Notes under the pieces: model-generated | Told to the model about the DNA's origin: nothing | The model's database searches: none | The model's input: only the letters and a program-made list of their open reading frames with translations | Shown: positions 34,911 through 47,171 of the stretch, one piece after another | Position numbering within the stretch: position 1 is the first letter of the stretch | Layout of the letters: the number at the start of each line of letters is the position of its first letter | Program-made: the position numbers and the translations under genes | DNA from: Pseudomonadota bacterium | Lineage (GTDB): Bacteria > Pseudomonadota > Gammaproteobacteria > Steroidobacterales > Steroidobacteraceae | Reading direction: 5' to 3' | DNA length: 64,000 bases | NCBI GenBank assembly: GCA_018240525.1 | Contig: JAFEFN010000003.1 | Span: 248,001-312,000 of the forward strand

Positions 34911-35560
34911 TTGGAGGTCTTGCCGATCGCGCTCGGCTTCTCGCCGGCATCCAGCCGCTTGATGACCGCATCCAGGCCCTGGGCTTCGATCTGCGGCCGG
35001 AAGTCCTCGCGGTAGCTGTTGACGTAGGAGATGCCGTCGATCACCACGTCCCAGGCCTTCCAGCCCTCCGCGGTCCTGCGCATGTAGTAGTTCACGGCCA
35101 CGCGGTCGCCGCTGTCGCGCTTGACCTCGGTGCGCACCGTGGCGCGCGCCGCGGTCGGGTCCGGCGTGGTCGGGTAGATCTTCAGCCGGTCGGCGGTGAA
35201 GTCGGTGAGCGCCGAGCCGTAGTTGTTCAGCAGTGACTTGTAGAAGGCATCGATGAAACGCTTCCTCTGGTCCGGGGTGGCGGTGCGCCAGTACTGGCCG
35301 AGCACCAGCTGCGCGGAGAACTCGCTGTCGAAGTGCGGCAGCAGGTACTTGTTGACCAGTGCGCTCACCTTGGAGGGGTCGGCGCGGTAGGAGGCGCGGT
35401 CCTTGTCCAGGTCGGCGAGCATGCCCTGCGCGGCCTCCTGGATGACGTCCGAGGGGCTCTCGGGGCTGGCCGCGGCGGCCGGCGCCGCCGGAGCCGTGGC
35501 CTGGGCGTGCGCCAGGGGGCTCGCCAGCATCACCGCCACCATGAAACTTGCGTATCTCAT
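34907..35560 (-). CDS. mlaC: MlaC, periplasmic phospholipid-binding protein
   Basis: Shuttles phospholipids between MlaA and MlaFEDB. 217 residues with a signal peptide (AHAQA, about 19), a short Ala/Pro linker, and the Ttg2D/MlaC domain: VSALVNKYLLPHFDSEFSAQLVLGQYWRTATPDQRKRF-type region and a YYMRRTAEGWKAWDVVIDG core. The ATG overlaps the mlaD stop as ATGA. Confidence 0.95.
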   Translation of the reverse strand: MRYASFMVAVMLASPLAHAQATAPAAPAAAASPESPSDVIQEAAQGMLADLDKDRASYRADPSKVSALVNKYLLPHFDSEFSAQLVLGQYWRTATPDQRKRFIDAFYKSLLNNYGSALTDFTADRLKIYPTTPDPTAARATVRTEVKRDSGDRVAVNYYMRRTAEGWKAWDVVIDGISYVNSYREDFRPQIEAQGLDAVIKRLDAGEKPSAIGKTSK

Positions 35561-36084
35561 TGCTTCGACTCCGTGCTCTTGTCGTCCGATTTCCCGGCCG
35601 CCTTGTCGCCCGTCTCGCTCCTGCTGCTGGCGTAGTTGGCAAAGAACTTGTTGATGAGGTTCTCGAGCACCAGCGCCGACTGGGTCTGCTCGATGACGCT
35701 GCCCTGCTTGAGGAAGGTGTCCGAACCGCCCGGGCTCAGCCCGATGTACTTGCCGCCGAGCAGCCCCTGCGTCTGGATGGACGCGAAGCTGTCGTCGGGA
35801 ATCTGACTGTAGCCGTCGGCGATGCGCATGTGCACCTGTGCCTTGTAGTCCTTGAGGTTGTAGGTGATGCGGGTCACGACGCCCACGTTCACCCCGGACA
35901 TGGCCACCGGCGAGCCCACCTTCAGGTCCCCGATGTTGTCGAACTCCGCGCTGACCACGTAGCCCTTGGCCTTGCTGAGCTTCAGCCCGCTGGCCGGCAG
36001 CTGCGTCGTCAGGAACAGCAGCGCCGCGAAGCCCAGCAGCACGAACAGGCCGGTTCCTATCTCTAGTGTTCGATTGGGGCGCAT
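35557..36084 (-). CDS. mlaD: MlaD, MCE-domain subunit
   Basis: Hexameric inner-membrane-anchored lipid tunnel. 175 residues: one N-terminal transmembrane helix (about 10-28), then the MCE domain (about 38-118, VSAEFDNIGDLKVGSPVAMSG), GGKYIGLSPGG, and a charged Ser/Lys/Asp-rich tail. Fourteen bases after mlaE. Confidence 0.96.
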   Translation of the reverse strand: MRPNRTLEIGTGLFVLLGFAALLFLTTQLPASGLKLSKAKGYVVSAEFDNIGDLKVGSPVAMSGVNVGVVTRITYNLKDYKAQVHMRIADGYSQIPDDSFASIQTQGLLGGKYIGLSPGGSDTFLKQGSVIEQTQSALVLENLINKFFANYASSRSETGDKAAGKSDDKSTESKQ

Positions 36085-36097
36085 AGGGAAGAGTTCC

Positions 36098-36853
36098 TTA
36101 CTTCAGGAATGCCGCGGTCAGCACATAATCCAGCAACAGCACCAGCACCGAGGAGGCCACCACGGTGCGCGTGGTGGCGAGCCCGACGCCGGCGGCGGTC
36201 CGTTCGGCAGTGTAGCCCTCGTAGACGGCGATGAGGCTGCAGGCGATGCCGAACACGAGGCCCTTGGTGAGGCCCTCGGTGACCTCGCGCAGCCCGACCG
36301 CGCCCTGCGTCTGCGACCAGAACACGCCCTTGTCGACGCCCATCTGCTGTACGCCGACGAGCTGCGCGCCGTACAGGCCGATCACGCCGAAGATCGCCAC
36401 CAGCAGCGGCATCGCGATCACGCCGCCGAGGAAGCGGGGCGCGGCGACGTAGCGCATGGGATCCACCGCCATGATCTCCATCGCGGTGAGCTGGTCGGTC
36501 GCGCGCATCAGGCCGATTTCCGAGGTGAGCGCAGTGCCGGCGCGGCCGGCGAAGAGCAGCGCGGTGATCACGGGTGCAAGTTCCTTGAGCAGGCTCAGGG
36601 CGGCGGCGCTGCCGAGAACGTCCTCCGAGCCGAAGCGCTGCAGCAGCGTGTAGCCCTGCAGACCGAGCACCATACCGACGAACAGTCCCGCCAGCATCAT
36701 GATGATGAGCGAGCGCGCCCCGGTGTTGTACACCTGGGCGATGATCAGCCGCGGCCGGCCGAGTGCCGGCACGCACTGGGCGACCAGTCGCAGCAGGAAC
36801 AGCGTCACCGCACCGACCTTGCGCACCCCGCCGACGAGCTGCCCCTCGCTCAC
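36098..36853 (-). CDS. mlaE: MlaE, permease subunit
   Basis: Integral membrane subunit of the Mla ABC transporter. 251 residues with five or six hydrophobic segments and the family sequences LIIMMLAGLFVGMVLGLQGY, AGRAGTALTSEIGLMRATDQ and MAVDPMRYVAAPR. The GTG start overlaps the mlaF stop as GTGA and has GGAGG upstream. Confidence 0.96.
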   Translation of the reverse strand: MSEGQLVGGVRKVGAVTLFLLRLVAQCVPALGRPRLIIAQVYNTGARSLIIMMLAGLFVGMVLGLQGYTLLQRFGSEDVLGSAAALSLLKELAPVITALLFAGRAGTALTSEIGLMRATDQLTAMEIMAVDPMRYVAAPRFLGGVIAMPLLVAIFGVIGLYGAQLVGVQQMGVDKGVFWSQTQGAVGLREVTEGLTKGLVFGIACSLIAVYEGYTAERTAAGVGLATTRTVVASSVLVLLLDYVLTAAFLK

Positions 36854-37698
36854 GCATCCTCCGCGGACAGAAGCTGCGCCAGGTAGTCCGGCGCGGGGTA
36901 GGCGAACGGCACCGGCCCCTCGGCGCTGCCGGTCATGAACTGACGCACCGCGGCCGCACTGCTCGCCTTCAGTTCCTGGGGCGTGCCCGCGGCGGCCACC
37001 TTGCCCGCCGAGAGCAGGAAGGTGTCGTCGGCGATGGAGCACAGTTCCTGCACGTCGTGGCTGACCACGATGCTGGTGATCCCGAGGGCCTGGTTCATCT
37101 GCTTGATGAGCCGCTGGATGACCCCCAGGGAGATCGGATCCAGTCCCACGAACGGTTCGTCGTAGATGAGCACCTCGGGGTCCATGACGATCGCGCGCGC
37201 CAGCGCCACGCGTCGCGCCATGCCGCCGGAGAGCTCGGCGGGCATCAGCGACGCGGCACCGCGCAGGCCCACCGCCTGCAGCTTGGTCAGCACCAGCTTG
37301 CGGATGAGCGGCTCGGGCAGGTCGGTGTGCTCGCGCACGGGGAAGGCGACGTTCTCGAACACGTCGAGGTCGGTGAGCAGCGCCCCGTTCTGGAACAGCA
37401 TGCCCACGCGCTGGCGCATCGCGTAGATCTCACGCGTGTCCAGGTTCGCCAGGTCGGCGCCGAAGGCGAGCACCTGGCCGCGGTCGGCGCGGATCTGTGC
37501 GGTGAGCAGGCGCAAGAGCGTCGTCTTGCCCGTGCCGCTCGGCCCCATGATCGCCGTGATGCGGCCGCGGCGCGCCCCGAGGCTCAGCCCGGCGAAGATG
37601 GGGCGCCCACCGACCGCGTAGTCCACGTCGCGCACGTCGAACACGACGTCGGCGGCGCCGGCGGGCGCCGCCGTAGTGCCGGTGGCGGGGCTGCTCAC
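36850..37698 (-). CDS. mlaF: MlaF, ATPase subunit
   Basis: ABC ATPase driving phospholipid transport. 282 residues: Walker A GPSGTGKTT (about 53-61), Q-loop MLFQNGALL, signature ELSGGMARRVALARA, Walker B LIYDEPFVGLDP, His switch VVSHD, and a C-terminal extension typical of MlaF. GTG start. First gene of mlaFEDCB, with a 16-base gap from the aldolase gene, which may therefore share the transcript. Confidence 0.96.
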   Translation of the reverse strand: MSSPATGTTAAPAGAADVVFDVRDVDYAVGGRPIFAGLSLGARRGRITAIMGPSGTGKTTLLRLLTAQIRADRGQVLAFGADLANLDTREIYAMRQRVGMLFQNGALLTDLDVFENVAFPVREHTDLPEPLIRKLVLTKLQAVGLRGAASLMPAELSGGMARRVALARAIVMDPEVLIYDEPFVGLDPISLGVIQRLIKQMNQALGITSIVVSHDVQELCSIADDTFLLSAGKVAAAGTPQELKASSAAAVRQFMTGSAEGPVPFAYPAPDYLAQLLSAEDA

Positions 37699-37714
37699 GC
37701 GCGAGGCGGCCTCC

Positions 37715-38737
37715 TCAGGCAGCCTGCGTCTCCATCTCGGCGGCGTAGCCGCCGGTGCTGGCCAGGCCGTTGAGCCGCGCGCGCTTGGCGAATGCCTTCT
37801 GCCCGGCGGCGAAGTTGCCGACCGCCCCCAGCCAGGCCTTCAGGGCGTCATCCTGCAGCGCACGGCCGTAGGAGAAGGTCAGCGCCCAGGGCAGCGGCCC
37901 CATCTTGTTCATCAGCCCGAGATGCAGGGTCGCCTCGGCGGAGGACTGCCCCCCGGAGAGGAAGGCGATGCCCGGCACGGCTGGCGGCACGTGGCGCTTG
38001 AGCGTGCGCAGGGTGGCTTCCGCAACGGTCTGGGGCGGGGCGCGATCGGGCGCCTTCTTGCCCGAGATGACCATGTTGGGCTTGAGCACGATGCCCTCGA
38101 GCAGGACCCGGGCGACGAACAGCTCGTGGAAGACGGTCGAGAGCACGAGCGAGGTGACCTCCTCGCAGCGCTCGAGCGAGTGCGCCCCGTCCATGAGCAC
38201 CTCAGGCTCCACGATCGGGACGATGCCGGCCTCCTGGCACAGCGCCGCATAGCGGGCGAGCGCCTGGGCGTTGGCGTTGATGGCCGCCCAGCTCGGGATG
38301 CCGGCGGCGATGTCGATCACCGCGCGCCACTTGGCGAAGCGGGCGCCGAGGGCGTGGTACTCGGCCAGGCGCTCGCGCAGGCCGTCCAGGCCCTCGGTGA
38401 TGGTCTCGCCGGGGCAGGCGGCCATGGGCTTGGCGCCCGCGTCCACCTTGATGCCGGGGATGATGCCGTTCTGGGACAGGTACTGCGGGAACGGCGTGCC
38501 GTCCTTGGTCTTCTGGCGGATGGTCTCGTCGTACAGGATGACGCCGCTGATGGCCTTGGTGGCCGGGGCGGCCGTGAACAGCAACTCGCGGTAGGTGCGG
38601 CGACTCTCCTCGGTCGACTCGAGCTTGATGCCATCGAAGCGCTTCTTGATCGTGCCGCTGCTCTCGTCGGCGGCAAGCAATCCCTTGCCCTTGGCCACCA
38701 TCGCAGTGGCAATGCGCTGAAGCTCGCTCGCGTTCAT
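37715..38737 (-). CDS. class I fructose-bisphosphate aldolase
   Basis: Schiff-base aldolase of glycolysis and gluconeogenesis. 340 residues, like the animal/plant type: [18 protein letters not shown] near the N-terminus, [28 protein letters not shown], the Schiff-base Lys in GIVLKPNMV, and FLSGGQSS. Two ATGs lie nine bases apart; the second (38737) has GGAGG at workable spacing while the first abuts it, so the second is chosen. Divergent from the SUF operon. Confidence 0.94.
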   Translation of the reverse strand: MNASELQRIATAMVAKGKGLLAADESSGTIKKRFDGIKLESTEESRRTYRELLFTAAPATKAISGVILYDETIRQKTKDGTPFPQYLSQNGIIPGIKVDAGAKPMAACPGETITEGLDGLRERLAEYHALGARFAKWRAVIDIAAGIPSWAAINANAQALARYAALCQEAGIVPIVEPEVLMDGAHSLERCEEVTSLVLSTVFHELFVARVLLEGIVLKPNMVISGKKAPDRAPPQTVAEATLRTLKRHVPPAVPGIAFLSGGQSSAEATLHLGLMNKMGPLPWALTFSYGRALQDDALKAWLGAVGNFAAGQKAFAKRARLNGLASTGGYAAEMETQAA

Positions 38738-38888
38738 CGTCGTCATCCTCCGGCTAGTGACTGCTCGGGCGGCCGGGAACGCGCACAGGCTGCGCCGGGC
38801 CCGAGGGGTCGTGGAACAGGCCCCGATTTTGGGGTCGCCAAGGATAGCAAATCGGCCCGCCGGCCGGCCGCCGGGGCCGGGCACCGGC

Positions 38889-38917
38889 TTGGTTCCGCCG
38901 CCAAATAGCACTAAAAT
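38889..38917 (+). promoter_or_regulatory. sigma70 promoter of the SUF operon
   Basis: TTGGTT (38889-38894), 17 bases, TAAAAT (38912-38917). Start expected near 38924, about 23 bases before the regulator's TTG codon. Confidence 0.65.
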
Positions 38918-38926
38918 GGTCCTAGT
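38910..38926 (+). promoter_or_regulatory. candidate Rrf2-type operator over the SUF promoter
   Basis: ACTA, nine bases, TAGT forms an imperfect palindrome covering the -10 and start point. The overlapping stretch ACTAAAATGGTC matches 11 of 13 core positions of the IscR type 1 site, though its flanks do not match. Autoregulation by the adjacent Rrf2 protein is the likely use. Confidence 0.4.
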
Positions 38927-38946
38927 TTGCAAGGAGCACCGCCAAG

Positions 38947-39419
38947 TTGCTGCGCATCAGCCGTCTGACCGACTACGCGACCGTCCTGCTCGCCTCCCTG
39001 GCGGCCGCGCCGGGTCGCCTGCAAACGGCCGCCCTGCTGGCCGAGCACACGCATATTGCCCCGCCCACGGTCAGCAAGATCCTCAAGCAGCTGCAGCGCG
39101 CGCACCTGGTGCTCTCGACCCGCGGCACTCATGGGGGCTACCAGCTGGCCCGGCCGCCGGGCCAGATCACCGCCGCGGCGATCCTGGACGCCCTGGAGGG
39201 GCCGGTCACCCTCACCGACTGCGCGGCCGGCGAGGGCCACTGCGGCATCGAGCACACCTGCCAGGTGGGGCGGGTATGGCAGCGCCTGAACCTCGCCATC
39301 CGCCGCTCCCTGCAGGAGGTGACGCTCGCGCAGCTGGCCGGTCTGGATGCGGTTCCGGTGCGTTTCCCGGCGCTCGAGCGCGAGCTCAAGGCAGCCGCGC
39401 AGCGCCAGGCGGTGCGCCC

Positions 39420-39423
<4 letters not shown>
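38947..39423 (+). CDS. Rrf2-family SUF regulator
   Basis: IscR-like repressor expected to sense Fe-S status. 158 residues: winged helix [47 protein letters not shown], and three cysteines in [15 protein letters not shown] (C-x6-C-x5-C) for a cluster. TTG start at 38947 with AAGGAG ten bases upstream. First gene of the SUF operon; its stop overlaps sufB as GTGA. Confidence 0.92.
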
Positions 39424-40880
<1,457 letters not shown>

Positions 40881-40882
40881 CC

Positions 40883-41653
<771 letters not shown>

Positions 41654-41664
41654 GCGGGAAAGCC

Positions 41665-42944
41665 ATGAGCACCCCCGTCAACGCGCTGGCGAGCCGCATC
41701 GCCGAGGACTTCGCCGCCGCGACCGCCGCGGGCGGGCGCGGCCTGGACACCCGCAGGCGCGCGCTGCGCGAGCTGCAGGCCGCGGGCCTTCCGGGCACGC
41801 GCGACGAGAACTGGAAGTACGCCAACCTGCGCGGTCTTGAGCGCCTGCGCTTCGTGCCGGCGCCGGCGGGCGCGACGGCCATCGCCGAGGGCGCCCTGCC
41901 CGCAGCGCTGCCGGGCTTCAGCCGCCAGGTCTTCGTGGACGGCCGCTACGCGCCGGCCCTGTCCGGCGCCGCCCCGGGCGGGGTATTTGCGCCCCTGGCG
42001 GTGACGGCGGCGCCGCCGGGCTCGCTGACCCTTGGCCCCGACCAGCGCTTCGCGCTCCTGAACGAGGCTTTCGCCACCGACGGCGCCCTGGTGCGGGTGC
42101 CCGCCAGGGCCAGCGCGCGCCTGGAGCTGATCTTCCTCGCCACCGCGGAGGCCGCCAGCGGCAGCAGCTACCCGCGCCTGTCGGTCGAGGTCGCAGACGG
42201 CGCGCACCTCGAGCTCATCGAGCGGCATGTCAGTGCCGCATCCCTGGGCAGCTTCGTCAATGGGAGCGCCCAGCTGCACCTCGCCCGCGGCGCACAGGTG
42301 CGCCACTACCGCCTGCAGGAGCTGTCCGCACGCAGCAGGGCCTTCGATACCCTCGGCGCGGCGCTCGACCAGGACGCCAGCTACCGCCTGCACGCCATCG
42401 GCGTGGGCGGCGCGGCGAGCCGTTCCACCGTGGCGGTGCGCCTGCAGGGCGAGCGCGCGGCGGTGACGCTGGCGCAAGTCCTGCTCGGCGCGCGCCAGCA
42501 GGTCCAGGACTGCTTCGCCCTCTTCGATCACGCCGCGCCGCGCACCCAGAGCGAGCAGCTGTTCCGCGGCATCGCCGCGTCGCGCGCGCGCGTGGCCTTC
42601 AACGGCAAGGTGGTGGTCGCCCCCGGCGCGGCCGGCGCCGACTCGCGGCAGTCGCTGCGGGGACTGCTGGCAGGCCCCGAGGCCGAGATCGACGTGCGGC
42701 CCCAGCTAGAGATCTACACCGATGCGGTGCGCTGCAGCCACGGCGCCACGACCGGCAAGCTCGACGAGCAGATGCTGTTCTACCTCCTGTCGCGGGGGCT
42801 GTCGCGCGATACCGCGCAGCGCCTGCTCAAGTGGGCGTTCCTCGAGGATGCCGTGTCGGGCATTGAGCTGCCGGAGCTGCGCCGCCAGGTCGAGCTGGCG
42901 CTCGCCGCGGCGCTCGAGGATGAGACCCTGAAGGAACTCCTCTG

Positions 42945-42945
<1 letters not shown>
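41665..42945 (+). CDS. sufD: SufD, scaffold subunit
   Basis: Partner of SufB. 426 residues: N-terminal GTRDENWKYANLRGLERL, beta-helix core, and RCSHGATTGKLDEQMLFYL with the conserved His, then the C-terminal helices. Its stop shares a base with the sufS ATG. Confidence 0.95.
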
Positions 42946-44194
<1,249 letters not shown>

Positions 44195-44195
<1 letters not shown>

Positions 44196-44638
44196 TGCAA
44201 CTGCAGGACCTCTACCGCGACCTGATCCTCGACCACAACCGGCACCCGCGCAATTTCGGGCGCCTCGGCGCGCCGGCCCGGCAGGCCCTCGGCCACAACC
44301 CCCTGTGCGGCGACCAGCTGACCGTGTTCGTGCGCCTGGAGGGGGAGAAGCTGGCCGACGTGCGCTTCGAGGGCTCGGGTTGCGCGATCTCCACCGCGTC
44401 TGCCTCGCTCATGACCGAGGCGGTCAAGGGCAAGGACCGCGCCACGGTCGGTGCGCTGTATGACCAGGTGCATGCGCTGCTCACCGAGGACGGTGCCCAG
44501 CCGGATGCCTCGCTCGGCAAGCTGGCCGCGCTCTCCGGCGTACGCGAGTTCCCGGCGCGGGTGAAGTGCGCCACCTTGTGCTGGCACACCCTCAATGCGG
44601 CCCTCGGCGAGGGCAGCGCGACCGTTTCGACCGAGTAA
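44195..44638 (+). CDS. sufU: SufU, sulfur transfer protein for SufS
   Basis: Zinc-containing sulfur acceptor from SufS. 147 residues with zinc ligands visible: CGDQ (Cys and Asp), GSGCAIS, and VKCATLCWHTL. It has the SufU signature insertion rather than plain IscU. Takes the place of SufE, which is absent here. ATG overlaps the sufS stop. Confidence 0.94.
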
Positions 44639-44646
44639 AGCCGCCG

Positions 44647-45198
44647 ATGCGCAGAACCGAGAATGCCCCCTTCGTCGTCAGCCGCGAGGTCAAGGCGGTG
44701 ATCGTGCCCGCCGGCCAGGAAGTGAACCTGAAGGTCGGCCAGGCCGGCTACATCACGCAGGCCCTCGGCGGCAGCTTCACGCTCTACATCGACGGCAATC
44801 TGTTCCGCCTCTCCGGCGCCGACGCGGACGCCATCGGCCAGGAGGCGGTTCCCGCACCCGAGCTGCCGCCGGATGCCGGCGAGGAGGACGTCAAGAAGCT
44901 CGCCTGGGAGCAGATGCGCACCTGCTACGACCCGGAAATCCCGATCAACATCGTCGACCTGGGCCTGGTGTACGGCTGCGAGGTCACGGCCAACGCGGAC
45001 GGGACGCGCAGCGTGGAGGTGCAGATCACGCTCACCGCGCCGGGCTGCGGCATGGGCGACATCCTGGTCGATGACGTGCGCGACAAGATCAGCCGCATCC
45101 CGACGGTGCGCGAGGTCAAGGTGGAGCTGACCTTCGATCCGCCGTGGAACCAGAGCATGATGACCGAGGCGGCGCGACTTCAGACTGGCATGTTTTGA
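44647..45198 (+). CDS. sufT: SufT, DUF59-type Fe-S maturation factor
   Basis: 183 residues. C-terminal MIP18/DUF59 domain (about 90-180): YDPEIPINIVDLGLVYG, LTAPGCGMGDIL with the reactive Cys, VRDKISRIPTV, FDPPWNQSMM. The N-terminal 80 residues are the SufT-specific extension. Supports cluster delivery under high Fe-S demand. Eight bases after sufU. Confidence 0.94.
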   Translation: MRRTENAPFVVSREVKAVIVPAGQEVNLKVGQAGYITQALGGSFTLYIDGNLFRLSGADADAIGQEAVPAPELPPDAGEEDVKKLAWEQMRTCYDPEIPINIVDLGLVYGCEVTANADGTRSVEVQITLTAPGCGMGDILVDDVRDKISRIPTVREVKVELTFDPPWNQSMMTEAARLQTGMF

Positions 45199-45208
45199 AA
45201 GGCAAATA

Positions 45209-45523
45209 ATGAGTTCGCAGTGGGTAGACGTGGCGGGTGCCGGCGAGGTGAGCGAGCAGCCGCTGGCATTGTTCGAGAACGGCGTCGCGTTCATCGTGGT
45301 GCGCTGCGGCGACTCGGTGTACGCGGTCGACAACATGTGCACGCACGACGGGGAGACCTTCGGGGAAGCCCAGGTCGAGGACTGCCAGGTGATCTGCCCG
45401 CGCCACGGTGCGCACTTCTGCCTGAAGACCGGGGCGGCGCTGACGCCACCGGCCTACGAGGCGGTGCGCACCTATCCTGCGCGCGAGGAAAACGGCCGGG
45501 TGCTGGTGGAACTGCCCGGATGA
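45209..45523 (+). CDS. Rieske-type [2Fe-2S] ferredoxin of the SUF operon
   Basis: 104 residues. Rieske motifs C-x-H in NMCTHDGETFG (44-46) and C-x2-H in VICPRHGAHF, as in small Rieske ferredoxins that feed dioxygenases. No oxygenase is near. Its place at the end of SUF operons is recurrent, and it may supply electrons or act as a cluster carrier. Start ATG 45209. Confidence 0.9.
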   Translation: MSSQWVDVAGAGEVSEQPLALFENGVAFIVVRCGDSVYAVDNMCTHDGETFGEAQVEDCQVICPRHGAHFCLKTGAALTPPAYEAVRTYPAREENGRVLVELPG

Positions 45524-45533
45524 AGGCACGCGC

Positions 45534-46046
45534 ATGAAGCGTCTGACGCTCATGCGCCATGCCGATGCGCGCTGGAAGGACTCCGATGTCCCGGACTTCG
45601 AGCGCCCGCTCAACCGCCGCGGCACCAGTGATGCGGAGTCGATGGCACGACGCCTCACCGAGCGCGGCCTGGTGCCGGACCTGATCCTGGCGAGCGCGGC
45701 GCGCCGCACCCAGCAGACCGCGGAGATCCTGGCGCGCACCTTCGGCGAAAACGCACCCCGCGTGATGCGCGAGGAGACGCTGTATCTGGCCACTGCCGCC
45801 GAGATCCTGCGCATGGCGCAGGCTTCCGGGCCGCGTATCGAGCACCTGCTGCTGGTCGCCCACAATCCGGGCGTGTCCGAGCTGGTGCAGCTGCTGCTGC
45901 CGCAGGCGACGCCGTCGGAATTGCCGGCCGCCGGCCTGTGCTCGATCGCCTTCGGCTGCGATGGCTGGGATGCCATCGGTCCGGGGGCGATCATGAGTGC
46001 TGTGCACGAGGCACCCCCCAGCGGGCTCTTCGGGCTGTTCGTCTGA
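45534..46046 (+). CDS. sixA: SixA-type phosphohistidine phosphatase
   Basis: Histidine phosphatase of 170 residues: catalytic LMRHADA at the N-terminus, RPLNRRGTSDA, ASAARRTQQTAEIL, and the second His in LLVAHNPGVSELVQ. E. coli SixA removes phosphate from His of ArcB or of the nitrogen PTS. It starts ten bases after the Rieske gene, so it is probably co-transcribed with SUF, an unusual companion. Confidence 0.88.
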   Translation: MKRLTLMRHADARWKDSDVPDFERPLNRRGTSDAESMARRLTERGLVPDLILASAARRTQQTAEILARTFGENAPRVMREETLYLATAAEILRMAQASGPRIEHLLLVAHNPGVSELVQLLLPQATPSELPAAGLCSIAFGCDGWDAIGPGAIMSAVHEAPPSGLFGLFV

Positions 46047-46132
46047 GATCCGCCGGATCACCTCCCCGGGCACGGGAAGCGTAGAATTTTCCCGCCGGTG
46101 GCCGAGGACTCGATTCACCGTTGGAACCTGCG

Positions 46133-46501
46133 ATGCCGCGAACACTCCGCAGCCTGATTGCGCCGGCGCTCGTCGCCGTGCTTCTGTGCAGCCGGGCGCT
46201 GGCAGGGGACTTCCAGGCGGTCGCTGCGACCGACAAGGCCTGGCGGCCCCGGGGCGCCCACCTGACCCTCGCCGCGGCCCTGCAGGTCGCGGAAGCATCA
46301 GCTGCAACGAGGGGGATGAACGTCGCCGAGTTTCAGCCACCGTGGTTCCGCTACGACTACGACGTGTATTACCCGGACATGGGCCTGGGCGACTACGCCT
46401 GGGCCTTCGTCTATGAAGCCAAGGCTCCGGGGAGCGATAGCCACTTCATGGTCGTCGTCAACGATCGCACGCAATACGCCCAATTCATCCCCGGGCGCTA
46501 G
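46133..46501 (+). CDS. small exported protein, unknown function
   Basis: 122 residues with a signal peptide (cleavage after ALAG, about 22). The mature part is short and aromatic-rich (FQPPWFRYDYDVYYPDMGLGDYAW), without Cys. A TAGAAT at 46082-46087 could be its -10. No family recognised. Between sixA and a convergent exported protein. Confidence 0.55.
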   Translation: MPRTLRSLIAPALVAVLLCSRALAGDFQAVAATDKAWRPRGAHLTLAAALQVAEASAATRGMNVAEFQPPWFRYDYDVYYPDMGLGDYAWAFVYEAKAPGSDSHFMVVVNDRTQYAQFIPGR

Positions 46502-46523
46502 GGCTCCTCAGCCCCGAGCATCA

Positions 46524-47054
46524 TTAGGCGAACTCACATTCGCCACTGTAGGTGAAGGTCGGGTTTCCGTCGCCGTCCTTGCCGGTTCCGGTGACCTGCA
46601 GCGTACATCGCACCTGCGGGCCGGCGATGTGATCCACCAGGTAGACGGACCCCCGGTCCGTACCACTCTTCAGGTTCTCATCGAAGCGGAATCTTGCATC
46701 GTGCAGCATCACCGGGTCCGAGCCGGCCACGGTGCCGGAGAAGACCTGGTCGCCGGTGTTGGCCAATGTGCCCGCCTGCTGGTCGATCACCGTCGTGACC
46801 TGGTACAGCACCCGCCCATGCAAGTCACCGCTCAGCTCGACCGTGGCCGTGCTCACCTGGATCAGCCCGGTCGCGGTCGGGCGCTTGGAATGTACGATTG
46901 CCCCGCGAAGATCGTCGAATCCCGCGCCGGTGACGCGCACGGTCCGCGCTGCCCGCGGCTCTCCAGGGTTCGCGGCGGGTACCGCCGTCGCGATCGCGCC
47001 GGCGGTGATTGCAGCCCCCAGGATGCGGAGCCAGGAACACGCGTGGTCTTTCAT
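46524..47054 (-). CDS. exported beta-rich protein, unknown function
   Basis: 176 residues from ATG 47054. A signal peptide (cleavage near PAA, about 28) precedes a beta-rich domain with repeated strands and Gly/Asp turns (VTTVIDQQAGTLANTG, GSVYLVDHIAGPQVRCTLQV, FTYSGECEF). Two Cys near the C-terminus could form a disulfide. The pattern recalls small periplasmic beta-barrel proteins, but no family is recognised. Divergent, by 117 bases, from a TPR regulator that may control it. Confidence 0.6.
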   Translation of the reverse strand: MKDHACSWLRILGAAITAGAIATAVPAANPGEPRAARTVRVTGAGFDDLRGAIVHSKRPTATGLIQVSTATVELSGDLHGRVLYQVTTVIDQQAGTLANTGDQVFSGTVAGSDPVMLHDARFRFDENLKSGTDRGSVYLVDHIAGPQVRCTLQVTGTGKDGDGNPTFTYSGECEFA

Positions 47055-47171
47055 CGCTGCGCCCTCCAGAGCGGTACTTCGTTGCAGGCACGGTAGGCGC
47101 CCTGGCGAAGACCGCCAATGACAACAGGCGCAAGAGTTCCCAGGTGTCATCGTTTGGCACATCATGACCCC

